From an uncultured Ruminiclostridium sp. (lineage in GTDB: Bacteria; Bacillota; Clostridia; Oscillospirales; Ruminococcaceae): a stretch of 12,745 bases of DNA. A program made the position numbers and the translations under genes. The stretch lies in assembly GCA_910585505.1 (NCBI GenBank), contig CAJUFF010000076.1:1-12745 (forward strand), read 5' to 3'. Positions 6,266-12,745 of this stretch are shown here, one piece after another; the first letter of the stretch is position 1, and each line of letters starts with the position of its first letter. Below the pieces are notes generated by a model. That model worked only from the letters and a program-made list of their open reading frames with translations, ran no database searches and was not told the DNA's origin.

Positions 6266-6323
6266 AAATTTTACATTCCTCTCTTAAGGATAACGATTGT
6301 GGTGATTTTCATACCAACTTAAA

Positions 6324-6357
6324 ATACTAATCCAACTGTTTTAATAGGGATTAGTAT
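6324..6357. promoter_or_regulatory. 10-bp inverted repeat in the dnaA leader
   Basis: ATACTAATCC (6324-6333) and GGATTAGTAT (6348-6357) are perfect inverted repeats separated by 14 nt. They lie between the predicted dnaA promoter and the dnaA start, so they would form a hairpin in the leader RNA or a two-site operator for a regulator of dnaA. They do not resemble DnaA boxes. Confidence 0.55.
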
Positions 6358-6411
6358 CAGTCGTGGTTTTATGATAATAAAAATTTTAAAAGCACTTCGT
6401 CACACAGGGAG

Positions 6412-6441
6412 ATAATACCATAAACACTGAAAATCAGACAA
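6412..6441 (-). promoter_or_regulatory. Promoter of dnaA
   Basis: On the minus strand: -35 TTGTCT (6436-6441), 18-nt spacer, -10 TATTAT (6412-6417) preceded by TGG, an extended -10. Transcription would start near 6405, giving a leader of about 140 nt. Confidence 0.65.
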
Positions 6442-6690
6442 ATTTCCAATATAATTTTAACATAAAGGAGAATTTTTTTCAAGTGAGGTGGAAGAAAAAA
6501 TATAATAATTTATATTGAATTTTTTGTATAAAACGGTGAAAAGTTTTTATAAAGAATTTGCGAGGTTTGGTTAATTTGATATTTGAATTTCTGTATTCTT
6601 TATTATATTGAAAAAGTTTGCGGTTTTTACTTGGATTGCTGTAAAAATTTTTTAAAATTTTTACATTTTCTTTACCAATTTTCACTTTTT
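6442..6690. other. AT-rich divergent intergenic region
   Basis: This segment lies between the dnaA promoter and that of the plus-strand ATPase gene. It contains the 10-mer TTGGATTGCT (6631-6640) and the palindrome at 6640-6665. I see no perfect DnaA box and no credible gene. In a bipartite origin, as in Bacillus, this would be the dnaA-upstream half, but the sequence does not show that clearly. Confidence 0.4.
6640..6665. promoter_or_regulatory. Perfect 12-bp palindrome upstream of the ATPase promoter
   Basis: TGTAAAAATTTT (6640-6651) and AAAATTTTTACA (6654-6665) are exact inverted repeats around a 2-nt centre. The site lies about 32 nt upstream of the -10 box of the ATPase gene, thus over or just upstream of the -35 region. 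TGTAAA-N-TTTACA symmetry is typical of operators for dimeric regulators. The low complexity of A/T sequence makes chance occurrence possible. Confidence 0.45.
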
Positions 6691-6693
6691 ATA

Positions 6694-6702
6694 TGTTATA
6701 AT
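6694..6702 (+). promoter_or_regulatory. Extended -10 promoter of the ATPase-rnhA operon
   Basis: TGTTATAAT (6694-6702) is a perfect extended -10 (TGN-TATAAT). No good -35 is present at 17 nt, which is usual for extended -10 promoters. Transcription should start near 6709, followed by ribosome site AAGGAGAG and the ATG at 6731. Confidence 0.6.
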
Positions 6703-6730
6703 ATATACACTTATAAAAAGGAGAGAAAAC

Positions 6731-9181
6731 ATGGAAGAGGATTTTTTAAAGGAAGAATATCTGAAAAACGGTCTTTCCGACAGTCAAATAAACCTTCGTA
6801 TAAAGGACGGCCGCGTTAACGGCGAACAGGAAAGCAATACCAAAAGCATCAAGCACATAGTTACCGAAAATATTTTTACTTTTTTCAACCTGCTTAATAT
6901 AGGCTTGGGATTTTTGATATTTCTTACCGGCTCTTATAAAAATTGTCTTTTTTTAGGAGTTATTTTTTTTAACACAGTAATAGGTATAGTCCAGGAAATA
7001 AGAGCAAAAAAAGTAGTTGACAAGCTCAGCCTTGTTTCCGCGCCTAAAGCGGTTGTTTTAAGAAACGGAGAGAAAAAGGAAATAAGCACGGCCGAAATAG
7101 TAAAGGACGATCTTATGATTTTAAGCTCCGGTCGTCAGATCTGTTCCGACTGTATTCTTGTCGAAGGTGAATGCGAGGTAAACGAAAGTCTTATTACCGG
7201 TGAAAGCGACCCGGTTCTGAAAAAAATCGGCGATGAAATGATGTCTGGAAGCTTTGTGATTTCGGGAAAGGTAAAGGCGAGAGTTCACAGAGTGGGAAAG
7301 GAAAACTTTGCCTCGAAAATAACCGCCGGAGCCAAATATCTTAAAAAAAATAACAGCGTTATGCTTAAAGCGCTGGACACTATAATAAAGGTGCTGGCGG
7401 TGTGTATCGTTCCCGTGGCCATTGGGCTGTTTGTGAATTCCATCATTATTTCGGAACAGCCTACTAATCGCGCAATAGTAAGTACCGCGGCGGCGCTTAT
7501 CGGTATGATACCCGAGGGACTGTATCTTCTTACAAGCGTGGTTATGGCGGTAAGCACAATCAGACTGGCGGCGCACAAGACTCTGGCTCAGGATATGTAC
7601 TGCACGGAAACATTAGCCAGAGTGGATACCCTTTGTCTTGACAAAACCGGTACCATTACCGAGGGCAGAATGAGGGTTGAAGGGGTTGAACTGTTTGAAA
7701 AGAATTTTCCAATTGACAAGGCTTTAGCAAGCTTTACGGAGGTTATGGGAGACGATAATCCCACCTTTAACGCGGTAAAAGAGAGATGGGGAGCAAATAA
7801 GAATAGCGCTTCCGATAATAAAGAAAAAACAGATGTTGTATCAAAACTTATAAAAACCGTTCCTTTTTCCTCAGCAAGAAAATGGAGCGCGGCGGAGTTT
7901 AAAGAAGGAAGTCTCGTATTCGGGGCTCCGGAATTTGTTCTTAAAGAAGAATACGAAAAGGTTAAGGAAAAATGTGAGACCGCTCAGAATGAGGGACTAA
8001 GAGTCCTTACCTTGGCTTTTTCAAAGGAAGGCTTAAGTGAAGGAAAGCTTCCGGATCGGCTTAATGTCGCGGCGCTTTTATTTATAGGCGATATTATAAG
8101 AAAGGAAGCGCCGGATACTCTTAAATATTTTGAAAAGCAGGGAGTGGAGATAAAGATTATTTCCGGCGACAATCCCGTAACGGTTTCAAAAATAGCGAAT
8201 AAGGCAGGGGTTAAAAACGCTTCGCGTACGGTGGATATGTCAATGGTGTCCGACGAAAAAATACCGGAAGCGGCGGAAAAGTATACCGTGTTCGGGCGGG
8301 TTTCTCCGGATCAGAAGCTTTTATTGGTAAAAGCGCTCAAGGCCGCGGGTCGTACCGTGGGAATGACGGGAGACGGAGTAAACGATGTGCTGGCGCTTAA
8401 AGAAGCGGATTGTTCGATTGCCATGCAGTCCGGCAGCGATGCGGCGAGAAGCGTATCCAATTTAGTGCTTTTAGACAGTAATTTTGCGTCTATGCCATTG
8501 GTGGTTGCCGAAGGCAGACGGTCGGTAAACAATCTTCAGAGAAGCGGCACGCTGTTCCTGACAAAAACCATTTATTCCTCTATTTTGGCGTTTATATTTA
8601 TTTTTATGCCCATTCCTTATCCGTTTCAACCTATTCAGCTTACTCTTATAAGCACCTTGTCAATAGGTACTCCGAGCTTTCTTTTGGCGCTTCAGTCAAA
8701 TACGGACATTATTAAGGGCGGGTTTATAAGAAACATTATGCGCACTTCTTTGCCGCAAGGCATCGCAACGGCGCTTTGCGTTATAATTTCCGCCGTTGTC
8801 TGTGAATGTCTTAATTTTTCCACGGAGGTTATGTCTACGGTTACCACTTACGCGGTTACTGCGGTAAGCTTTTTTACGGTATCAAGAGTTCTTAAGCCAG
8901 TTAAGCCTTGGAAAATCGGAATGATGGCCGTTCTGATGGGCGCGTTTGTTGGGGCGGCGATTATTTTGCCCGAAATTTTCGGTTTATATCCCCTTGGTCT
9001 GATGGGATACGGGGTGACCATACTTACGTCCGCGGTGGGAATTGAAACGAGTCTTCTTGTAAGCAAAATTTCCGACAGGCTTTTGGATATAATGATAAGG
9101 GCGTTTATACAGGTCAGAAAGCCGTTCAGGGCAGTTAAAAGAAAAATTATGCGATTATTTAAAGAAAAAGGAAAAAATTGA
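6731..9181 (+). CDS. P-type cation-transporting ATPase, CtpE-like (probable Ca2+)
   Basis: This 816-residue membrane pump couples ATP hydrolysis to cation movement across the cytoplasmic membrane. Actuator motif TGES is at 156-159, the phosphorylated aspartate is Asp304 in DKTGTITEG, the nucleotide-binding domain has RKWSA (Lys384), and the hinge TGDGVND is at 546-552. About ten membrane spans are visible: four before the catalytic loops (around 47-67, 71-90, 219-240, 249-276) and six at the end (about 606-780). Span 4 carries IPEGLYLLTS, the pattern of mycobacterial CtpE and related Firmicute ATPases, which are associated with calcium uptake; no heavy-metal domain or CPx motif is present. 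Substrate is therefore inferred, with Ca2+ most likely and other divalent cations possible. It has a strong ribosome site (AAGGAGAG) and is followed after 1 nt by rnhA. Confidence 0.9.
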   Translation: MEEDFLKEEYLKNGLSDSQINLRIKDGRVNGEQESNTKSIKHIVTENIFTFFNLLNIGLGFLIFLTGSYKNCLFLGVIFFNTVIGIVQEIRAKKVVDKLSLVSAPKAVVLRNGEKKEISTAEIVKDDLMILSSGRQICSDCILVEGECEVNESLITGESDPVLKKIGDEMMSGSFVISGKVKARVHRVGKENFASKITAGAKYLKKNNSVMLKALDTIIKVLAVCIVPVAIGLFVNSIIISEQPTNRAIVSTAAALIGMIPEGLYLLTSVVMAVSTIRLAAHKTLAQDMYCTETLARVDTLCLDKTGTITEGRMRVEGVELFEKNFPIDKALASFTEVMGDDNPTFNAVKERWGANKNSASDNKEKTDVVSKLIKTVPFSSARKWSAAEFKEGSLVFGAPEFVLKEEYEKVKEKCETAQNEGLRVLTLAFSKEGLSEGKLPDRLNVAALLFIGDIIRKEAPDTLKYFEKQGVEIKIISGDNPVTVSKIANKAGVKNASRTVDMSMVSDEKIPEAAEKYTVFGRVSPDQKLLLVKALKAAGRTVGMTGDGVNDVLALKEADCSIAMQSGSDAARSVSNLVLLDSNFASMPLVVAEGRRSVNNLQRSGTLFLTKTIYSSILAFIFIFMPIPYPFQPIQLTLISTLSIGTPSFLLALQSNTDIIKGGFIRNIMRTSLPQGIATALCVIISAVVCECLNFSTEVMSTVTTYAVTAVSFFTVSRVLKPVKPWKIGMMAVLMGAFVGAAIILPEIFGLYPLGLMGYGVTILTSAVGIETSLLVSKISDRLLDIMIRAFIQVRKPFRAVKRKIMRLFKEKGKN

Positions 9182-9182
9182 T

Positions 9183-9629
9183 ATGGAAAGAAAAAACGTT
9201 TATATTTTTTCGGATGGGGCTTGTTCGGGAAATCCTGGCCCCGGAGGGTACGGAGTGATATTAAGGTGTGAAGGTAAGGAAAAGGAAATATCGGGCGGAG
9301 AAGCACACACTACCAATAACCGAATGGAACTTACGGGGGTTATAAAAGGTTTGGAGGCTCTTAAGTTTCCCTGTGACGTTATATTGCAGACGGACTCAAA
9401 ATATGTGGTTGACGGTATAGAAAGGGGCTGGGCCGTAAGCTGGAGGAAAAACGGGTGGATAAAAAGCGATAAAAAGCCCGCCCTGAACAGCGATCTGTGG
9501 GGCAGGCTTCTTGAGCTTGTTGAAATTCATAATGTAAAGTTTACATGGATAAAGGGACACGCGGGGCATGAGGAAAATGAGAGATGCGACAGATTGGCGG
9601 TGATGGAAAGAGATAAGCTTTTAAAATAG
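9183..9629 (+). CDS. rnhA: Ribonuclease HI
   Basis: This 148-residue enzyme cleaves the RNA strand of RNA:DNA hybrids, removing primers and R-loops. All catalytic residues are present: Asp11 (FSDGACSGNPGPGGYG), Glu49 (NNRMEL), Asp71 (TDSKYVVDGI), His126 (KGHAGHEENERCD) and Asp136. The basic segment WRKNGWIKSDKKPALNSDLW, the handle region of E. coli-type enzymes, is also there. Length fits the family. The ATG at 9183 starts 1 nt after the ATPase stop, with ribosome site AAGGAAAA inside the ATPase end, so translation is probably coupled. No hybrid-binding N-terminal domain is present. Confidence 0.96.
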   Translation: MERKNVYIFSDGACSGNPGPGGYGVILRCEGKEKEISGGEAHTTNNRMELTGVIKGLEALKFPCDVILQTDSKYVVDGIERGWAVSWRKNGWIKSDKKPALNSDLWGRLLELVEIHNVKFTWIKGHAGHEENERCDRLAVMERDKLLK

Positions 9630-9641
9630 GGAAATAGAAGA

Positions 9642-9657
9642 TTTAAGACAACACCGC
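9642..9657 (+). repeat. Solo copy of the 16-bp element end
   Basis: TTTAAGACAACACCGC is identical to the left terminal repeat of the element at 1053-1134 and lies 13 nt after the rnhA stop codon. No partner right end is recognisable nearby, so it looks like a truncated or decayed copy. The rest of 9658-9793 is AT-rich and shows no gene. Confidence 0.5.
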
Positions 9658-9793
9658 ACATGGAAATTTTTATCATAGAGTTATTGCTTTTTTCCGATTT
9701 TTTTTATTATACATTATTGCGGCAGTAAATTCAATGTTGTGTTGTATATTTATATATATATAAAACAATTTCCACAAAAATTTTTCATAACCA

Positions 9794-9822
9794 TTGCAAT
9801 TTTAAAAAAAATGTGATATAAT
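9794..9822 (+). promoter_or_regulatory. Strong promoter of the hydrogenase-like sensor gene
   Basis: -35 TTGCAA (9794-9799), 17-nt spacer, -10 TATAAT (9817-9822) with TGA directly before it (extended -10). The predicted start near 9829 leaves a leader of about 70 nt. The gene is therefore probably transcribed alone. Confidence 0.8.
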
Positions 9823-9900
9823 TGTAAATAATAGCAAAAACGGATCAAAAATATCAGTATTTACTTTTAATATATTTTTTATATTACGGAGGATTTAGCT

Positions 9901-11772
9901 TTGGTACGTGTAACTGTCGACCAGAATAAGTGTATAGGTTGTAACGCCTGTATAAGAGCCTGTCCAGTGCCTTCTGCCAATAAGATGGAAAACGGTAAGG
10001 TACAGTGCGTTTACGATGAATGTATTCGATGCGGAGAGTGCATAAAGGCCTGCCCACACGGAGCGAGAGATTATACTGACGATCTCGATGTGCTGCTGGA
10101 TCTGATGAAGGGAGGAAACGTTTCGGTTATCGTTGCCCCCGCCATTAAATCCGCCTTTGACGGAAGTTGGCGTCATGTACTTAAATGGCTTAAGAACAAC
10201 GGCGTACGTGAGATTTACGACGGAGCTTTCGGAGCGGATATCTGCACATATATGCATATTGAATATTTAAAGTCCCATCCGGGTACGAAAGTTGTATCCC
10301 AGCCGTGTGCCGCAATAGTAAATTATGCCGAGAAGCATAAAAGTGATTTGCTTCCAAAACTTTCTCCGGTACAGAGTCCGTTGCTATGTTCCGCAATATA
10401 CATAAGAAAGTATCTTAAGAATGACGATATTCTTATCGGACTTACTCCTTGTCTTGCCAAGGGGGACGAGTTTGTCAATACCGAAATAATTTCCCATAAC
10501 GTTACTTTCAGAAAATTAGGAGATTTCTTTAAGGCAAATAAGATAATTTTTGAAAACGGTTACTGTGATTTTGAATTTACTGGAACCCGTGGATATGACG
10601 GAGCGTTTTATCCGCTGCCGGGCGGTCTTAAGGACTGCCTTCAGGTATATCAGCCCGGGCTCAACGTTATGACTTCCGAGGGCGCTTCGAAGGTATACGA
10701 TGATCTTGACGAATATCTTAAAACTCCAACTACGAAGCTTCCCGTAGTTTACGACATATTGTCATGTGAATTTGGATGCAGCTCCGGAGCGGGTTCGAGA
10801 GAAAATTTGAGTTCTTTCAGCGCAAATGATATTATGTCCAGTGCTAAGAGATGGACGGAAAAAAATTCACTTAAAAAACGTCTTCATGCCAATCTGTTCA
10901 AGACTTTGAAGCTGGAGGATTTTTTAAGGACTTACGAAAACCGCGCCACCACTACGCCTCCTACCGAGAAGGAGTTGGACGAGATATTCAACCGTATGGG
11001 AAAATATACCGACGAAGAAAGATCACTGAACTGTCACGCCTGCGGTTACAGTAGTTGCCGTCATATGGCGTTATCCATTCATATCGGCAATAATGTTCCC
11101 GAAAACTGCATAGTATTTGAAAAGAAGAATATCAACAAGCTTAAGGAAGAAGTTGAACTCGAACACAGTCAGCTTTCCGCTTCGGTACAGGAGATCAAGG
11201 AAGAACTTAAAACCCTTCAGGAGAAGGTTGGACCTATTGCCACTCATTCCAGTGAGAATAAGGACAAAAATGAGCTTATTGTAGACGAAATGAAGGCGCT
11301 TCAGAAGAGTATTGTGAATATCAACCGTGCGGTTGACGATATTATAGGTTCAGCCGAAAAAATCAGCACCGGAATCGGAGGTTACAATAAAATTCTTAAG
11401 GATATCAAGAATATTGCGGAACAGACCAATATTTTGGCTATTAACGCTTCCATTGAGGCTGCCAACATAGGTGCGGCGGGCAAAGGATTTGCGGTTGTCG
11501 CGGACGAGATACGCACTTTGGCGGTGAGGTCGGATGAGACCGTTAAGCGCGCAGAAGAGCATACAAAGACCATATCCCGCAATCTTGAAAGCATCAACAG
11601 CAGTGTTGAAGATATTGCCAAACGTGTTGAGGGTACGAACGATACCGCCAATGCTACGTTGCAGTCTGTTAACGAGATGAGTCAGAGTACCACAGATATC
11701 AGCAACAGTGTTAACGATGTGTTTACGGTTGTTGAGGAAATCCATGCAAGTGTTACAAGTATAACGGGTTAA
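9901..11772 (+). CDS. [FeFe]-hydrogenase-like sensor fused to a chemoreceptor signalling hairpin
   Basis: This 623-residue protein has four parts. Residues 1-55 hold two 4Fe-4S ferredoxin motifs (Cys11/14/17/21 and 41/44/47/51). About 60-330 is an H-cluster domain of sensory type: QPCAAIVNY (Cys136), TPCLAKGDE (Cys184), and SCEFGCSSG (Cys289, Cys293), so all four cluster ligands remain. Residues 378-403 hold a further 4Fe-4S motif (Cys378/381/386/403, with CGYSSC). From 405 to the end is a long coiled hairpin with the chemoreceptor tip EQTNILAINASIEAAN and GKGFAVVADEIRTLA. There is no membrane span, HAMP or PAS domain, so it is cytoplasmic. It is probably a sensor of H2 or redox state rather than a main metabolic hydrogenase. 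The start is TTG, supported by GGAGG at 9888-9892. The residue before Cys136 is proline where catalytic enzymes have the proton-transfer cysteine. Confidence 0.88.
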   Translation: MVRVTVDQNKCIGCNACIRACPVPSANKMENGKVQCVYDECIRCGECIKACPHGARDYTDDLDVLLDLMKGGNVSVIVAPAIKSAFDGSWRHVLKWLKNNGVREIYDGAFGADICTYMHIEYLKSHPGTKVVSQPCAAIVNYAEKHKSDLLPKLSPVQSPLLCSAIYIRKYLKNDDILIGLTPCLAKGDEFVNTEIISHNVTFRKLGDFFKANKIIFENGYCDFEFTGTRGYDGAFYPLPGGLKDCLQVYQPGLNVMTSEGASKVYDDLDEYLKTPTTKLPVVYDILSCEFGCSSGAGSRENLSSFSANDIMSSAKRWTEKNSLKKRLHANLFKTLKLEDFLRTYENRATTTPPTEKELDEIFNRMGKYTDEERSLNCHACGYSSCRHMALSIHIGNNVPENCIVFEKKNINKLKEEVELEHSQLSASVQEIKEELKTLQEKVGPIATHSSENKDKNELIVDEMKALQKSIVNINRAVDDIIGSAEKISTGIGGYNKILKDIKNIAEQTNILAINASIEAANIGAAGKGFAVVADEIRTLAVRSDETVKRAEEHTKTISRNLESINSSVEDIAKRVEGTNDTANATLQSVNEMSQSTTDISNSVNDVFTVVEEIHASVTSITG

Positions 11773-11839
11773 TTGTAGCAAATAAATTTTATAACTGTTA
11801 TCATATCAATTATCTTTTAATATCTGGTTAGTATAAAAT

Positions 11840-11874
11840 AAAATCCCTCGGGCGAATAAGCCTTGAGGGATTTT
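11840..11874. terminator. Bidirectional terminator between convergent genes
   Basis: AAAATCCCTC (11840-11849) pairs with GAGGGATTTT (11865-11874), extended inside by GGC/GCC around the loop GAATAA. T-rich tails follow on both strands (TTTTTTATTTT on plus, TTTTATTTTAT on minus). It ends both the sensor gene and the flavoprotein gene, whose stop codon is only 6 nt away. Confidence 0.9.
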
Positions 11875-11879
11875 TTATT

Positions 11880-12500
11880 TTATCTTATAAAGTTGGTGCG
11901 TATTACGGTTTCCCGTTCGGGGAAGGTTATTCCTTTTTCTTTTCCCGCTTCAATGCACTTAAGCAGCCACGCCATATTGTTGGCTAAAGTACGCATTGTT
12001 TGAAAGCCTTCTTCGTCCTGCTTTACTTCTTCCGGGGTGTTTCCGTGTACTTGATTCCAGTATTGGGAGGCGACAATGGGCATACAATTTATGGTGAAAT
12101 ATTTGTTTAATTGGTCGAATGTGGAGGAAGCGCCGCCTCTCCGGCAACTTACTATTGCGGCGGCGGGCTTACCTTCGAGCTTGCTTCCGCCGGAATAAAA
12201 AGCTCTGTCCATAAATGATGTTAAGGAACCGCTGGCGGCGGCGTAGTGAACGGGGGAACCGAAAATAAAGCCGTTGGCGGATTCGGCTTTTTCGAGAAAT
12301 TCAGCTACCTTGTCCGTATTAAAGCATTGTCCGTTTTTTTTGCAGGAGCCGCAGCCTATACAGCCTTGTATGGGTTTGTTTCCCAATTGGAATATTTCGG
12401 TTTCTATTCCGTTTTTAATCAGAGTAGATTCGATTTCGGAAAGGGCGGTGTAGGTGCAGCCTTTTTCGCGGGGACTGCCGTTTATCAGGATTACTTTCAT
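11880..12500 (-). CDS. Iron-sulfur flavoprotein / NADPH-dependent FMN reductase family
   Basis: This 206-residue protein has the flavodoxin-like fold of the NADPH-dependent FMN reductase family: the FMN phosphate loop INGSPREKGCTYTAL at the N-terminus, GSPVHYAAASGSLTSFMDR in the middle and GKPAAAIVSCRRGGA. The compact cysteine motif C-x2-C-x2-C-x5-C (Cys47, 50, 53, 59) is that of iron-sulfur flavoproteins (Isf), which bind a 4Fe-4S cluster and FMN and pass electrons in anaerobes, often for O2 or peroxide detoxification. The physiological acceptor here cannot be read from sequence. The ATG at 12500 has an excellent ribosome site (AAGGAGGA). It converges on the hydrogenase-like sensor gene and shares its terminator, which does not imply co-regulation. 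Confidence 0.9.
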   Translation of the reverse strand: MKVILINGSPREKGCTYTALSEIESTLIKNGIETEIFQLGNKPIQGCIGCGSCKKNGQCFNTDKVAEFLEKAESANGFIFGSPVHYAAASGSLTSFMDRAFYSGGSKLEGKPAAAIVSCRRGGASSTFDQLNKYFTINCMPIVASQYWNQVHGNTPEEVKQDEEGFQTMRTLANNMAWLLKCIEAGKEKGITFPERETVIRTNFIR

Positions 12501-12588
12501 TTTATGTCCTCCTTGGAGTTGTTATTGTTTCGATTGATACCGATTTTTAATCAAGTTGTAGATTTGGTTAAAGATTGAACCCTAATCT

Positions 12589-12635
12589 AATCTTTGATCA
12601 TCTTTATTATTTTGTCTATACCTTGATCAAAGATT
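12589..12635. promoter_or_regulatory. 12-bp inverted repeat, probable operator of the flavoprotein gene
   Basis: AATCTTTGATCA (12589-12600) and TGATCAAAGATT (12624-12635) are perfect inverted repeats 23 nt apart, each containing the palindrome TGATCA. A shorter related sequence, AAAGATTG, occurs at 12570-12577. A possible minus-strand promoter, TTGCTA (12637-12642) and TATAGA (12615-12620) with a 16-nt spacer, would place one half-site in the spacer and the other just after the -10, as for a repressor. The promoter is tentative; the repeat itself is certain. Confidence 0.55.
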
Positions 12636-12692
12636 GTAGCAATCCAAAAAAAGTTTAAACAAAATTACAACAGTGCAAAAACAAACAGTCTT

Positions 12693-12709
12693 TGGGGGCG
12701 TTGCCCCCA
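12693..12709. repeat. GC-rich hairpin at the window edge
   Basis: TGGGGGC (12693-12699) and GCCCCCA (12703-12709) form a perfect 7-bp stem with a 3-nt loop. On the minus strand AAAGACTGTTTGTTTTTG follows, so it may terminate a gene beyond the right edge. The following sequence repeats CCTTT-(C)GGACTCC (near 12712 and 12731), which looks like part of a GC-rich dispersed repeat cut by the window end. Confidence 0.5.
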
Positions 12710-12745
12710 TCCTTTGGACTCCCCTGCTTCCCTTTCGGACTCCGA

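Noticed and set aside
5837..6322. 161-codon plus-strand open frame opposite dnaA
   Set aside because: Entirely antisense to the certain dnaA gene; the composition is that of a shadow frame and no domain is seen.
6464..6520. AAAGGAG followed by GTG and a short frame upstream of the ATPase
   Set aside because: Only 11 codons before a stop and spacing too long; probably a chance purine run.
7121..7576. 151-codon minus-strand open frame opposite the ATPase
   Set aside because: Antisense to well-conserved ATPase motifs, with no ribosome site or family features.
9725..9790. Repeated TA-rich sequence and TTTCCACAA upstream of the sensor gene, considered as a second origin element
   Set aside because: Only a single weak DnaA-box-like 9-mer and no clustering; best explained as AT-rich promoter-upstream sequence.

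Overview
The window is the replication-origin region of a low-GC, anaerobic Firmicute. The gene set (dnaA, dnaN, yaaA, recF, remB in the Bacillus/Clostridium order), Gram-positive-style GGAGG ribosome sites, a sensory-type [FeFe]-hydrogenase protein and an iron-sulfur flavoprotein together suggest class Clostridia. A Ruminococcaceae/Oscillospiraceae-like gut organism is my best guess, but it is an inference.

Layout: positions 186-6265 are read on the minus strand and 6731-11772 on the plus strand, so the window diverges around the origin. From right to left on the minus strand come dnaA (4907-6265); an AT-rich oriC segment with one perfect and several degenerate DnaA boxes (4612-4906); a small DUF6440-type gene; dnaN; a 166-bp hairpin (MITE-like) element; the S4-domain gene yaaA; recF; remB; a second, smaller inverted-repeat element; and a lipoprotein gene whose start codon appears to be lost. 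gyrB/gyrA, usual next neighbours of recF-remB in Bacillus, are not here.

On the plus strand, a CtpE-like P-type cation ATPase is followed after 1 nt by RNase HI. Then, behind a strong promoter, comes a 623-residue soluble protein that fuses ferredoxin clusters, a sensory H-cluster domain, a further 4Fe-4S motif and a chemoreceptor-type signalling hairpin. A bidirectional terminator separates it from a convergent iron-sulfur flavoprotein gene, whose upstream region holds a 12-bp inverted repeat that looks like an operator.

The replication genes make a housekeeping unit: DnaA opens oriC, DnaN clamps the polymerase, RecF and RNase HI handle gaps and RNA:DNA hybrids, and RemB/YaaA are small nucleic-acid-binding proteins. 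The most interesting items are the hydrogenase-chemoreceptor fusion (a probable H2 or redox sensor), the lipoprotein with intact promoter and ribosome site but AAG where ATG is expected, the two palindromic elements inside the replication-gene cluster, and the small DUF6440 gene placed between oriC and dnaN. No tRNA, rRNA, CRISPR array or transposase gene was seen.
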